In this document: positions 1 to 7,742 of the stretch, in pieces
Numbering within the stretch: position 1 is the first letter of the stretch
How the letters are laid out: every line of letters begins with the position of its first letter
NCBI RefSeq assembly: GCF_028473605.1
Contig: NZ_CP097267.1
Span: 3,712,501-3,776,500 of the forward strand
From: Acidovorax sp. NCPPB 3576
GTDB taxonomy: Bacteria > Pseudomonadota > Gammaproteobacteria > Burkholderiales > Burkholderiaceae_C
Direction of reading: 5' to 3'
Length of the DNA: 64,000 bases
Notes under the pieces: model-generated
Told to the model about the DNA's origin: nothing
Seen by the model: the letters and a program-made list of their open reading frames with translations, nothing else
Databases searched by the model: none
Program-made: the position numbers and the translations under genes

Positions 1-267
1 GATGGTGGCGCGCGTGCGCTGTGCGGGTGTCTGCAACAGCACGGTCACCTCGCTGCGGGCTTCGCGGCGCACCTCGGCCAGGCTGGCATAGCCCAGCTTG
101 GCGAACAGGCGCACCACGGTGGAGGCGCTGGTGCCCGCGCGCGCGGCCATGGCGCTGGCCGAGTCGAGCAAGCCATCGGGGTAGTGGCGCTGCAGGTCGT
201 CCGCCAGCGCACGTTCGCTGGCCGTGAGGGTGGGGGCGTGGAGTACGAGCCGTTCGGTCAGGAGCAT
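1..267 (-). CDS. RpiR/MurR-family transcriptional regulator, N-terminal part
   Basis: The visible 89 codons read as the N-terminal helix-turn-helix domain of RpiR-family regulators: LTASERALADDL, then YPDGLLDSASAMAARAG, the recognition-helix segment TSASTVVRLFAKLGY and a following AEVRREAR helix. The gene runs off the left edge, so the C-terminal SIS sugar-phosphate sensing domain usual in the family cannot be checked. It starts at an ATG (267, minus strand) and is divergent from the M20 peptidase/Bug receptor pair, so it is probably their local regulator. Two inverted repeats lie in the shared intergenic region. Family is confident; ligand is unknown. Confidence 0.85.
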   Translation of the reverse strand, partial: MLLTERLVLHAPTLTASERALADDLQRHYPDGLLDSASAMAARAGTSASTVVRLFAKLGYASLAEVRREARSEVTVLLQTPAQRTRATI

Positions 268-362
268 GGCAGGGATGGGGGAAATCGACGGGGATGGGCG
301 AGCGTAATGCAGCGCAGCCCCGGATCGATCGCACGTCGCCACCACATTGCAATGACTGTTTC

Positions 363-394
363 ATGAATATATGATTATTGAAATATTCATTTCA
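363..394. promoter_or_regulatory. Candidate RpiR-type operator (two overlapping palindromes)
   Basis: An AT-rich island lies in the 149-bp gap between the divergent regulator and the peptidase gene. It holds two perfect inverted repeats: ATGAATAT (363-370) with ATATTCAT (383-390), and TGAAAT (379-384) with ATTTCA (389-394). The position, 23 bp upstream of the peptidase start, fits an operator for the adjacent regulator. No binding evidence is available from sequence. Confidence 0.5.
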
Positions 395-416
395 TTCACG
401 CCACCGGTCCACCCGC

Positions 417-1613
417 ATGATCACCGCCATCGAAACCGCACCTCCCGCCGCCGGCCCCGCCCTGCCACCCGGCGCACAACCCGTCCTGGAGTGGCTCGCC
501 TCGCAGGAGAGCGCCATGTTCGACCTGCTGCGGCAGGTCGTGGACACCGACAGCGGCAGCGGCCATGTGGCGGGCGTGCAGCAGGTCGCGGCCCTGCTGC
601 GCGGGCGCCTGGAGGCGGCCGGCATCGCTGTGCAAACCCTGCCGCAGCCGGGCTGGGGCGAATGCCTGCTGGCCCGCATTCCGGGCAGCAACCCGGCGGC
701 CGCGGGCCACCTGCAGCTCATGGGCCACATGGACACGGTGTTCCCCTTGGGCACGGCGGCAGAGCGCCCCTGGCGGGTGGAAGCCGGCAAGGCTTACGGG
801 CCCGGCGTGGCGGACATGAAATCCGGCCTGGTCATGAACGTCTTCGTGGCCGAGGCACTGGCCCGGTTCGGCGGCAACGCCTCGCCCGTGCACCTGTTCT
901 TCTCGTGCGACGAAGAGGTCGGCTCGCCCGCCTGCCGAACGGTGATCCGCGAAATCTCCCAGGGCGCGCGCGCCGTGCTCAACGCCGAGCCCGGCCGCAT
1001 CACCGGCAACGTGGTGGTCGAGCGCAAGGGCTCGTACCGTATCGATTTCGAGGTGCAGGGCGTGGCCGCGCATGCGGGCATCAACCCCGCGCAAGGGGCC
1101 AGCGCCATCGAGGCCCTGGCGCGCAAGACCGTGGCGCTGCATGCGCTCAACGGCTGCGAGCCGGGCGTGACGCTCAACGTCGGCTTCATCCAGGGCGGCA
1201 TGGCTTCCAACGTGGTCGCGCCGCTGGCGCGGGCCCATCTGGACCTGCGCTACACGGCCGAGAACGACCTCGAGGCCGTGCTGGACCGCATCCGCGCGGT
1301 GATCGAAGAAGAATCGCTGCCCCGCACCAGTGGCCGCATCGTGGAGCAGACGGGCACGCTGCCCATGGCCAAAACCCCGGCCGACCTGCTGGCCGCCTAC
1401 CAGCGCAGCGCGGCGCAGGTCGGCTTCGCGGTCGAGGGCGAATTCACCGGCGGGGCCGCCGACAGCGGCATCACCTCGTCGATGGGCATCCCATCGCTGT
1501 GCGCGCTGGGCCCGGTGGGCGGATACGCCCACAGCGAGCGCGAGTTCTGCGACCTGACCACCTTCGTGCCGCGGGCCCAGGCGCTGGCCCTCACCCTGCT
1601 GGCGCTGGGCTGA
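417..1613 (+). CDS. M20 family metallopeptidase, carboxypeptidase G2 / glutamate carboxypeptidase type
   Basis: A 398-residue di-zinc hydrolase expected to remove a C-terminal amino acid, often glutamate, from small peptides or N-acyl amino acids. Metal and catalytic motifs are intact: GHMDT (His104), GVADMKSG (Asp133), SCDEEVGS (Glu166/167) and LNAEPG. There is no signal peptide, so it is probably cytoplasmic. I chose ATG 417 because the upstream in-frame TTG at 378 lies inside the palindromic operator region. The Bug receptor gene follows after 96 bp, suggesting uptake then hydrolysis of the same ligand. CPG2-like rather than DapE or ArgE is favoured by the motif context; the substrate is unknown. 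Confidence 0.88.
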   Translation: MITAIETAPPAAGPALPPGAQPVLEWLASQESAMFDLLRQVVDTDSGSGHVAGVQQVAALLRGRLEAAGIAVQTLPQPGWGECLLARIPGSNPAAAGHLQLMGHMDTVFPLGTAAERPWRVEAGKAYGPGVADMKSGLVMNVFVAEALARFGGNASPVHLFFSCDEEVGSPACRTVIREISQGARAVLNAEPGRITGNVVVERKGSYRIDFEVQGVAAHAGINPAQGASAIEALARKTVALHALNGCEPGVTLNVGFIQGGMASNVVAPLARAHLDLRYTAENDLEAVLDRIRAVIEEESLPRTSGRIVEQTGTLPMAKTPADLLAAYQRSAAQVGFAVEGEFTGGAADSGITSSMGIPSLCALGPVGGYAHSEREFCDLTTFVPRAQALALTLLALG

Positions 1614-1709
1614 CGGCAGGCCAGGCCAGGCCGCGCCGCTGGCGGCGCGCCACGCCATGGCCTTGCCCTGTTTTCACCGTTTGCCTTTTCATTTGCCCTT
1701 GCCAATGCC

Positions 1710-2735
1710 ATGACTTTTCGCACCGCCCCTTCCTCGACCGACGCCCGCCAACTGACCCGCCGCCAGATACTGGCCTCCAGCCTCGGGCTGGGCCTGGCCG
1801 GCCTGCCCGCCGTGGCCAGCCGGGCGGCAGAGACCTACCCCGCGCGCCCGATCACGCTCGTCGTGCCCTTCCCGCCCGGCGGCTCGGTGGACGTGATGGC
1901 GCGGCAATACGCCGAGCCGCTCGGCCGCATCCTGGGCGTGCCCATGGTGATTGACAACAAGCCCGGCGCGGGCGGATCGATCGGGGCGCAGTTCGTGGCC
2001 CGCTCCAAGGCCGACGGCTACACGCTCGTGGTCTCCTCGCAAAGCAGCCACCTGGCCAATCCGCTCGTGCAGCCCAACCTGGGCTACGACCCCATCAAGG
2101 ACTTCGACAACATCGCCATCCTGGGCCGCCAGCCCAACGTGCTCGTCGTGCACCCCAGCCTGCCGGTGAAGACCTTCGCAGAGTTCGTCGCCTACGCCAG
2201 GCAGCGCCCGGGCCAGCTCAACTTCTGCAGCGCCGGTGCCGGCAGCATGGGACAGCTCAATGTGGAAATGATGCAACTGGCCATCGGCACCCAGGCCGTG
2301 CACGTGCCCTACCGCGGGGGTTCGCCGCTCATCACCGCCGTGCTGGCCAACGAGGTGCAGTTCACGCTCGACAACCTGGTCATCTTTCTGCCGCACATCC
2401 AGGCCGGCAAGCTGCGCGCGCTGGCCGTGGCGTCGCCCCAGCGCCTGCCGCAACTGCCCGACGTGCCCACCTTTGCCGAACTGGGCCAGGCCCCGCTCAA
2501 CCAGACGTCCTGGACCGGCATCGCCGCGCCCGCCAACACGCCGCCCGCCATCGTGTCCACGCTGCACAAGGCCATCCGCACGGCGGCCACGGAGCCCTCC
2601 ATGCTGGAGAACCTGCGTGGCCGCGGCGTGATCGCGCCGGAGGACATGTCACCGGCCGGCTTCGAGAAGATGATGGCCGAGCGCCTGGTGGCCTACGGCG
2701 ACGTGGTGCGCCGCGCCAACGTCAAGCCCGAGTAG
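1710..2735 (+). CDS. Bug/TctC-family periplasmic tripartite tricarboxylate transporter receptor
   Basis: A 341-residue extracytoplasmic solute receptor. The N-terminus carries a twin-arginine-like export signal (TRRQILASSLGLGLAGLPAVA) ending near residue 40. The mature protein begins with the Bug hallmark YPARPITLVVPFPPGG and continues with VIDNKPGAGGSIG and the VPYRGG motif that caps the ligand carboxylate. No membrane subunits (TctA/TctB) are adjacent, which is normal for the large orphan Bug families of Betaproteobacteria. Co-direction with the M20 peptidase suggests its ligand is that enzyme's substrate, for example an acylated or conjugated amino acid. This functional link is inference. 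Confidence 0.9.
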   Translation: MTFRTAPSSTDARQLTRRQILASSLGLGLAGLPAVASRAAETYPARPITLVVPFPPGGSVDVMARQYAEPLGRILGVPMVIDNKPGAGGSIGAQFVARSKADGYTLVVSSQSSHLANPLVQPNLGYDPIKDFDNIAILGRQPNVLVVHPSLPVKTFAEFVAYARQRPGQLNFCSAGAGSMGQLNVEMMQLAIGTQAVHVPYRGGSPLITAVLANEVQFTLDNLVIFLPHIQAGKLRALAVASPQRLPQLPDVPTFAELGQAPLNQTSWTGIAAPANTPPAIVSTLHKAIRTAATEPSMLENLRGRGVIAPEDMSPAGFEKMMAERLVAYGDVVRRANVKPE

Positions 2736-2826
2736 GCTATTGCTGCGCGGCCAGCCATCGGCCCGAGCCCGGCGCATCTGTGGGAACATGGCGCGCAACA
2801 CCACTGCCGCCCCACGCTGCCTGCCC

Positions 2827-3549
2827 ATGCGCCCACAACACCTTCCATCCCTGCCTGCCCTGTCCCTGCTGGCCGCTCTCGGTTGTGCCCCGCTGCTCGC
2901 ACAGGCACAGGCGTCCTGTTCCAGCGACGGCGTGGCCCAGCCCGTCGCGCTGTACGAACGCTTCATCAACGCGGACTGCGAATCCTGCTGGGCCGGACCG
3001 CCTTCGCACGCGCCTGGCGCGAGCGCTCTGGTGCTCGACTGGATCGTGCCCGGTAGCCTGGAAGACGACGCGCCGCTGTCCGCCGCCGCCACGCGCGATG
3101 CACTGCAGCGCCTGCAGGACCTGGGCCGCAGCGTGCCGCGCTTCTCGGATACCCACACGGCCCAAGTGCAGCCCCTGCCCGGCCGGCTGCGCGTGGCGAA
3201 CGGCCTGGCGATGAACGACTACCTCGGCACCGGCATCGCCTTTCAGCCCGCGCCCCGCCAGCCGCTGGCGGCCGGCAGTTACGCGTACACGCTGGTGCTG
3301 GTGGAACGGGTGCCGGCGGGCACCGCAGGCACGCCCATCGAGCGCCATGTGGTTCGAAATGCCCTACAGGGCAATTGGAACGCCGGCATATCGCTATCAA
3401 AAAAGGAGCAACCATCCTGGATGGAGAACCGATCCATGCGTGCTCCGGAAGGGGCCAACACCGATCGCCTGTTCGTCGCGGGCTGGCTACAGGATGCGCA
3501 GGGCCGCATCGTGGCCGCGGCGCAGTCCCGTTGCGCACCAGGGTCTTGA
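2827..3549 (+). CDS. Secreted hypothetical protein with internal repeat-derived segment
   Basis: A 240-residue protein with a clear Sec signal (LPALSLLAALGCAPLLAQAQA) from the ATG at 2827; the longer reading frame upstream has no better start. The mature part opens with cysteines around CSSDG and ADCESCWAG, a CxxC, and ends with SRCAPGS, so periplasmic disulfides are likely. I do not recognise the family. Codons for NALQGNWNAGISLSKKEQP (about 3357-3414) are AT-rich and match the dispersed GCTA...AGC repeat, including its ATGCCC/GGGCA arms. The repeat therefore appears to have been inserted in frame without breaking the gene. A Rho-independent terminator follows. Confidence 0.6.
   Translation: MRPQHLPSLPALSLLAALGCAPLLAQAQASCSSDGVAQPVALYERFINADCESCWAGPPSHAPGASALVLDWIVPGSLEDDAPLSAAATRDALQRLQDLGRSVPRFSDTHTAQVQPLPGRLRVANGLAMNDYLGTGIAFQPAPRQPLAAGSYAYTLVLVERVPAGTAGTPIERHVVRNALQGNWNAGISLSKKEQPSWMENRSMRAPEGANTDRLFVAGWLQDAQGRIVAAAQSRCAPGS
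3359..3409. repeat. Dispersed GCTA...AGC repeat copy, in frame inside a CDS
   Basis: The stem ATGCCC-TACA-GGGCA (3359-3373) is followed by the 17-bp core GCTATCAAAAAAGGAGC (3393-3409). It lies within the secreted hypothetical gene and keeps its reading frame. Arms and core match other copies in the window (9303, 31554, 40187). Confidence 0.55.
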
Positions 3550-3568
3550 GCGGCGGGTAGAATCAGTC

Positions 3569-3602
3569 ACCGGGCCCAAGTTTCTTGACGCCCGGTTTTT
3601 TT
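3569..3602 (+). terminator. Rho-independent terminator after the secreted hypothetical gene
   Basis: ACCGGGC (3569-3575) pairs with GCCCGGT (3590-3596) across a 14-nt loop and is followed by an unbroken T run to 3602. It separates the secreted protein gene from guaC. Confidence 0.75.
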
Positions 3603-3728
3603 GTGCCTGCGCACAGCAGGGTCCGGTGCCATCCATTGCGGCGGCACCCGCAAAGCCGGTCAGCAAGCCAAGCGCCCACCGTGGCGGAAATCCTTCCGCC
3701 GCGTCCTTCAATGGAGCTTGGAAATCTG
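3603..3728 (+). promoter_or_regulatory. Structured guaC leader with two stem-loops
   Basis: Between the terminator and the guaC start are two stem-loops. The first pairs GGTGCC (3625-3630) with GGCACC (3643-3648). The second is a perfect 7-bp stem with a 4-nt loop, GGCGGAA (3683-3689)/TTCCGCC (3694-3700), ending 28 nt before the start codon. The only Shine-Dalgarno-like sequence is GGAG at 3713, 12 nt from the ATG. I recognise no known riboswitch class here. Confidence 0.35.
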
Positions 3729-4706
3729 ATGGAAATCTTCGACTACGACAACGTCCTGCTGCTGCCGCGCAAATGCCGCGTGGAAAGCCGCTCCGAGTGC
3801 GACGCCAGCGTGACGCTGGGCCAGCGCAGCTTCCGCCTACCCGTGGTGCCGGCCAACATGAAAACGGTGGTGGACGAGAAAATCTGCCGCTGGATGGCAG
3901 AGAGCGGCTACTTCTACGTCATGCACCGCTTCGACCTGGACAACGTGCAGTTCGTGCGCGACATGCATGCAGCGGGGTGCTTCGCCTCGATCTCGCTCGG
4001 CGTGAAGCAGCCCGACTACGACACCGTGGACCGACTGGCGGCCGCCGGCCTGGTGCCCGAGTACATCACCATCGACATCGCCCACGGCCATGCCGATACC
4101 GTGAAAAACATGATCGGCTACCTCAAGGACAAGCTGCCGGGCGCGTTCGTCATCGCAGGCAACGTCGGCACGCCGGAGGCCATCATCGACCTGGAAAACT
4201 GGGGCGCCGACGCGACCAAGGTGGGCATCGGCCCGGGCAAGGTGTGCATCACCAAGCTCAAGACCGGGTTCGGCACCGGCGGCTGGCAACTGTCGGCGCT
4301 CAAATGGTGCGCGCGCGTGGCCACCCGGCCCATCATCGCGGACGGCGGCATCCGCGACCATGGCGACATCGCCAAGAGCATCCGCTTCGGCGCGACCATG
4401 GTCATGATCGGCTCGCTGTTCGCTGGCCATGAAGAATCCCCCGGCAAGACGGTGGAAGTGGATGGCGCCTTATTCAAGGAATACTACGGCTCGGCCAGCG
4501 ACTTCAACAAGGGCGAGTACAAGCACGTGGAGGGCAAGCGCATCCTCCAGCCCATCAAGGGCACGCTGGCCAGCACGCTGGTGGAGATGGAGCAGGACGT
4601 GCAAAGCTCGATCAGCTACTCCGGCGGCCGAAAACTCATGGATATCCGCAAGGTGAACTACGTGATCCTGGGCGGGGACAATGCGGGCGAGCATTTGCTG
4701 ATGTGA
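3729..4706 (+). CDS. guaC: GMP reductase (GuaC2 type)
   Basis: GMP reductase reduces GMP to IMP with NADPH, releasing ammonia, and recycles guanine nucleotides to the adenine branch. From the ATG at 3729 the protein is 325 residues, the normal length; upstream in-frame starts would add non-conserved sequence. The catalytic loop [11 protein letters not shown] carries Cys173, and [26 protein letters not shown] and the [17 protein letters not shown] flap match GuaC rather than IMP dehydrogenase. No CBS domains are present. It is monocistronic, between a terminator and a tRNA gene. Confidence 0.94.
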   Translation: MEIFDYDNVLLLPRKCRVESRSECDASVTLGQRSFRLPVVPANMKTVVDEKICRWMAESGYFYVMHRFDLDNVQFVRDMHAAGCFASISLGVKQPDYDTVDRLAAAGLVPEYITIDIAHGHADTVKNMIGYLKDKLPGAFVIAGNVGTPEAIIDLENWGADATKVGIGPGKVCITKLKTGFGTGGWQLSALKWCARVATRPIIADGGIRDHGDIAKSIRFGATMVMIGSLFAGHEESPGKTVEVDGALFKEYYGSASDFNKGEYKHVEGKRILQPIKGTLASTLVEMEQDVQSSISYSGGRKLMDIRKVNYVILGGDNAGEHLLM

Positions 4707-4797
4707 CGTGCGGCCTGGACCGCCGGCCACGGCGGTTCGAATGGGCCGCGGCTTGGATGAAACACCGACCCGGCAACGGCAAATTTTTCTGCCGCAC

Positions 4798-4827
4798 TTG
4801 CAGACGCCACAAATCTTGGTGCATAAT
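4798..4827 (+). promoter_or_regulatory. Sigma-70-like promoter for tRNA-Lys
   Basis: TTGCAG (4798-4803) and CATAAT (4822-4827) are separated by 18 bp and lie about 40 bp upstream of the tRNA 5' end, an appropriate distance for a short tRNA leader. Confidence 0.6.
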
Positions 4828-4866
4828 TCGAGGCTCTGCAGCAATGCAGGCAACTTTTAAAAAAGT

Positions 4867-4942
4867 GGGTTCTTAGCTCAGTTGGTAGAGCAGCGGACTC
4901 TTAATCCGTAGGTCGAGTGTTCGAGTCACTCAGGACCCACCA
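4867..4942 (+). tRNA. tRNA-Lys (anticodon CTT)
   Basis: A complete 76-nt cloverleaf: acceptor GGGTTCT pairs with AGGACCC (one G-U), D stem GCTC/GAGC, and anticodon stem GCGGA/TCCGT around loop CTCTTAA with anticodon CTT at 4900-4902. The variable loop is AGGTC and the T arm GAGTG-TTCGAGT-CACTC. The 3' CCA is genomically encoded (4940-4942). It reads AAG, the preferred lysine codon at this GC content. Confidence 0.96.
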
Positions 4943-4961
4943 CTTATACAAGCCGCAAGGC

Positions 4962-5000
4962 AAAAAAAGCCGACGCTATCGAACATAGCGCCGGCTTTTT
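4962..5000. terminator. Rho-independent terminator after tRNA-Lys
   Basis: AAAGCCG-a-CGCTAT (from 4965) pairs with ATAGCG-c-CGGCTTT (4985 onward) across a short loop, with an A run on the left and a T run on the right. It can act on both strands; on the plus strand it ends the tRNA transcript. Confidence 0.8.
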
Positions 5001-5165
5001 GCATTTCCGCGATCTGCTTCGTCGCAGCAATGCCCCCTTTCGATGCGCGCGACCCGAGGTCCTGTCGGGCAATCCCTCCTGCAGTGGGCGCGTTCTGCCT
5101 ACAGCAGCCGTCCCTGGGCGCGCCTTAGGTTCATGTCTCCCCCTTCTTTCCTTCAGGAGACCGAC

Positions 5166-5381
5166 ATGAACCAAGCCCCAGGTGTGCAACCCGATCGCAT
5201 CGATGTCAACGACGCAGCCCTCGTCACCCAATGGGCCGACAAACTCGCAGTGAGCGAGCTGCAATTGAAAGAGGCCGTGGCGGCTGTCGGCGACAAGGCC
5301 GCCGATGTGGAAATGCACCTCAAGGGTTCACGCAGCATCACCAACGATGACCGCGTGGAACAGCTCGGCGCTGATCGCTGA
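5166..5381 (+). CDS. DUF3606 domain small protein
   Basis: A 71-residue soluble acidic protein matching the DUF3606 pattern: DRIDVNDAALVTQWADKLAVS, then ELQLKEAVAAVGDKAADVEMHL. ATG 5166 follows a good AGGAG Shine-Dalgarno at 5156. The family has no established biochemistry; it is often found near general-stress genes. The next gene, 23 bp downstream in the same direction, is a general-stress pyridoxamine-oxidase-like protein, so the two probably form a stress-induced pair. Confidence 0.8.
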   Translation: MNQAPGVQPDRIDVNDAALVTQWADKLAVSELQLKEAVAAVGDKAADVEMHLKGSRSITNDDRVEQLGADR

Positions 5382-5404
5382 TCAACCGCCGGGAGCAACC
5401 ACCC

Positions 5405-5821
5405 ATGTCCCAAAAGACCCTGGCCGATCTGGCCGAGAAGATGCGCGACATCGACATCGCGATGCTGTCCACCCACACCGACGGCGGCACCATTGCCGGC
5501 CGGCCCATGAGCAACAACCGGGAAGTCGACTACGACGGCACCTCCTGCTACTTCACCTGGGAGCAGTCGCGCATGGTGGCAGACATAGAGCGCTCCCCGC
5601 AGGTGTCACTGGCCTTCCAGGGAGCCAAGGCTTTCATGGTGGCGGTACAAGGAAACGCCGAACTGGTGCGAGACCGCGCCACCTTCGCCGATCACTGGAC
5701 GCCTGACCTGGACCATTGGTTCAAGGATGGCATCGAGACCCGCGGACTCATCATGATCCGGGTGCATGCTTCCCGCATCCATTACTGGGATGGCGAGGAC
5801 GACGGCGACATCACCGTGTGA
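5405..5821 (+). CDS. General stress protein 26-like, pyridoxamine 5'-phosphate oxidase fold
   Basis: A 138-residue split-barrel flavin-binding-fold protein of the general stress FMN-binding family. The core shows MLSTHTDGGTIAGRPMSNN, CYFTWEQSRMVADIERSPQVSLAF, VAVQGNAELVRDR and a C-terminal IRVHASRIHYWD, in the order seen in this family. It is too short for a true PdxH and lacks its C-terminal dimerisation region. A role in oxidative or general stress is inferred from the family; the substrate is unknown. Confidence 0.85.
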   Translation: MSQKTLADLAEKMRDIDIAMLSTHTDGGTIAGRPMSNNREVDYDGTSCYFTWEQSRMVADIERSPQVSLAFQGAKAFMVAVQGNAELVRDRATFADHWTPDLDHWFKDGIETRGLIMIRVHASRIHYWDGEDDGDITV

Positions 5822-5822
5822 C

Positions 5823-5850
5823 GGCGCAGATGCGATGGGGCATCTGCGCC
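5823..5850. terminator. Intergenic hairpin between convergent genes
   Basis: A perfect 11-bp stem GGCGCAGATGC (5823-5833)/GCATCTGCGCC (5840-5850) with a 6-nt loop sits two bases after the stress-protein stop codon and faces the convergent dehydrogenase gene. There is no T run, so it may stabilise 3' ends rather than terminate. Confidence 0.5.
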
Positions 5851-5878
5851 GCACGGCAGCACGCCGCCGGGACAGGGG

Positions 5879-6964
5879 TCACCCCCCGTCGCCCGCCGTG
5901 CCCGTGATGGGCAGCACGATGCCAGTGATATAGCTGGAGCACACGGGCGACGCCAGGAACACATAGGCCGGAGAAATCTCTTCCGGTTGCGCAGGACGGC
6001 CCAACTCTGTCTTGCTGCCGAATTGCGCGATGCTCTCTTCGCTCCGGTCGGCGGGATTCAGGGGCGTCCACACAGGGCCGGGCGCCACTGCATTGACGCG
6101 CACACCCGCTTCGGCCAGGTTGCTCGCCAATGCCTTCGTGAACGCATGGATCGCGCCCTTGGTGGCGGAGTAGTCCAGTAGTTCCTTGCTGCCGCGCAGC
6201 CCGGTGACCGACCCGGTGTTGATGATGGCCGCCCCGCGCTTGAGGTGCGGCAACGCGGCCTGGGCCATGTGGAAGTAGCCATAGACATTGGTCTTGAACG
6301 TTTCGTCGAACCGCTCTTCGGTCAGGTCCGCCAGCGATTCCGCATGCTCCTGAAAGGCGGCGTTGTTGACCAGCACATCCAGCTTGCCGAACGTGGAAAC
6401 GGTCTTGCGCACGGCCCTTTGGCAGAAGGCGGCGCTTTTCACATCGCCCGGAATCAGCACACAGCGGCGCCCTTCTTTCTCGACATGCTGGCGCGTGATT
6501 TCGGCGTCTTCATGCTCGTTGAGGTACACGATGGCCACATCGGCCCCTTCACGGGCAAACAGCACGGCCACTGCGCGGCCGATGCCGGAATCCCCGCCCG
6601 TGACGATGGTGGAAAAGCCTTCGAGCTTGCCGCTGCCCTGGTATTTGGGGGCCTCGAATTGGGGAGCCAGTTCCATGTCGGCTTCGAGGCCAGGCTTTTC
6701 CAAATGCTGCGCTGGCATGGGCGGCGCCGGGGCGGCGCGGCCGGCGCCGGGTGCCGCGGTCTTGCTTGCGGCTTTCCTGGATGGGGCTGCAGATTTGGAT
6801 GGAGTGGCCTGGTCCTTCGCATCCTGCTCGTTTTGGATTCGCACCTGTTTGCGCGCGACGGCTTCGGTATCAGTCGTCTGCGCAGGGCTGCCTTTGTGCT
6901 GGGCTTTGCCTGCAGCGGGCACGCCGGTTTCGGGCTTGGTTCTGGAGGTGGGAGAAGTGGGCAT
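5879..6964 (-). CDS. SDR-family oxidoreductase (YghA-like) with low-complexity N-terminal extension
   Basis: The C-terminal two-thirds is a classical short-chain dehydrogenase: TGGDSGIGRAVA binds the NAD(P) ADP moiety, VLVNNAAFQ follows, then the catalytic Ser/Tyr/Lys set in NTGSVTG and YSATKGAIHAFTKALA. ITGIVLPITGTAGDGG ends it. It resembles YghA-type stress oxidoreductases (about 290-330 residues). The first roughly 85 residues are Lys/Ala/Pro/Thr-rich with no predicted fold. ATG 6964 gives 361 residues; a start nearer MPAQHLEKPG would give a more usual length and cannot be excluded. The substrate is unknown. Confidence 0.85.
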   Translation of the reverse strand: MPTSPTSRTKPETGVPAAGKAQHKGSPAQTTDTEAVARKQVRIQNEQDAKDQATPSKSAAPSRKAASKTAAPGAGRAAPAPPMPAQHLEKPGLEADMELAPQFEAPKYQGSGKLEGFSTIVTGGDSGIGRAVAVLFAREGADVAIVYLNEHEDAEITRQHVEKEGRRCVLIPGDVKSAAFCQRAVRKTVSTFGKLDVLVNNAAFQEHAESLADLTEERFDETFKTNVYGYFHMAQAALPHLKRGAAIINTGSVTGLRGSKELLDYSATKGAIHAFTKALASNLAEAGVRVNAVAPGPVWTPLNPADRSEESIAQFGSKTELGRPAQPEEISPAYVFLASPVCSSYITGIVLPITGTAGDGG

Positions 6965-7243
6965 GAAGAAGCTCCTGGCATGTGGCGGATCGCAGCGCGG
7001 CGCCCCATGGCGGGACATGCCGGCTGCCGAAGACGCACGAGGCTGCGTGCACGCCAGGTGGGGGCCGCGTCGGAAAACGCGCCGTCCGGATGAAGGCGCT
7101 CTCTCGGGGACGGCTCTGTCCCCGCCGGGCTGAAATAGAGCGCGTGCGATCCGGCCTTGTCGCGCAATGCGCGCATCAGGCGCACCGTACGCGATGCCTG
7201 AGCCGGCAACCGTGAAAAAGCGCCCAGCGATAATGCAGTGCAC

Positions 7244-7600
7244 ATGCAATCCCTGCGCCACGTCCGCCTCCTCGCCCGCCTGATCCTGGCGTGGTTCGTG
7301 GTGTCGCTCGGCGTGGCGGTGGCTGCGCCGTTCGTCCATCCGCAACGCATCGAATTTGTGTGCTCGGCCGGTGGTGAGCTGCGATGGGTGGTGTCCGGCG
7401 TGGGCGAGGATGCCGCCGTGCCGACGGGCCATGGCCTGGAATGTCCGCTGTGCCTGCCGACCGCACTGCCGCCGCCCTCGATCCGCGCACAAGCCCATGC
7501 CCAGCTTGTACCGACGCACATCACGGGCCCGCTCTACCGCGCTCCGCTGACCACTGCAGCGGGTGCGCCGTTTCCCCCTCGCGCGCCACCGCGGGCGTGA
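7244..7600 (+). CDS. DUF2946-like protein, probable copper-associated exported protein
   Basis: A 118-residue protein with an N-terminal hydrophobic segment (LLARLILAWFVVSLGVAVAAP) and a small Cys set: VCSAGG and LECPLCLP. DUF2946 proteins have this shape, with a signal or anchor followed by spaced Cys pairs, and are commonly linked to copper genes. I took ATG 7244; a GTG two codons upstream is possible. It lies 142 bp before a PCuAC copper chaperone, supporting a copper role. The family assignment is moderate because the protein is short and Pro/Ala-rich. Confidence 0.65.
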   Translation: MQSLRHVRLLARLILAWFVVSLGVAVAAPFVHPQRIEFVCSAGGELRWVVSGVGEDAAVPTGHGLECPLCLPTALPPPSIRAQAHAQLVPTHITGPLYRAPLTTAAGAPFPPRAPPRA

Positions 7601-7742
7601 AACCCAGGCGGGCCATGCAGCGCCATGCCGCGCTCGGCCCAACGCCTAGCCCCTTACCTACCTACCCCGTTGGAGGATCGCTGCACGCATGCGCTGCGCG
7701 CGCGCAAGCCGTCCATCCGCTTTCAGAATTCAAGGAGCTTTC

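Noticed and set aside
378..416. TTG-initiated N-terminal extension of the M20 peptidase
   Set aside because: It would place the start inside the palindromic operator and adds 13 non-conserved residues; ATG 417 is better.
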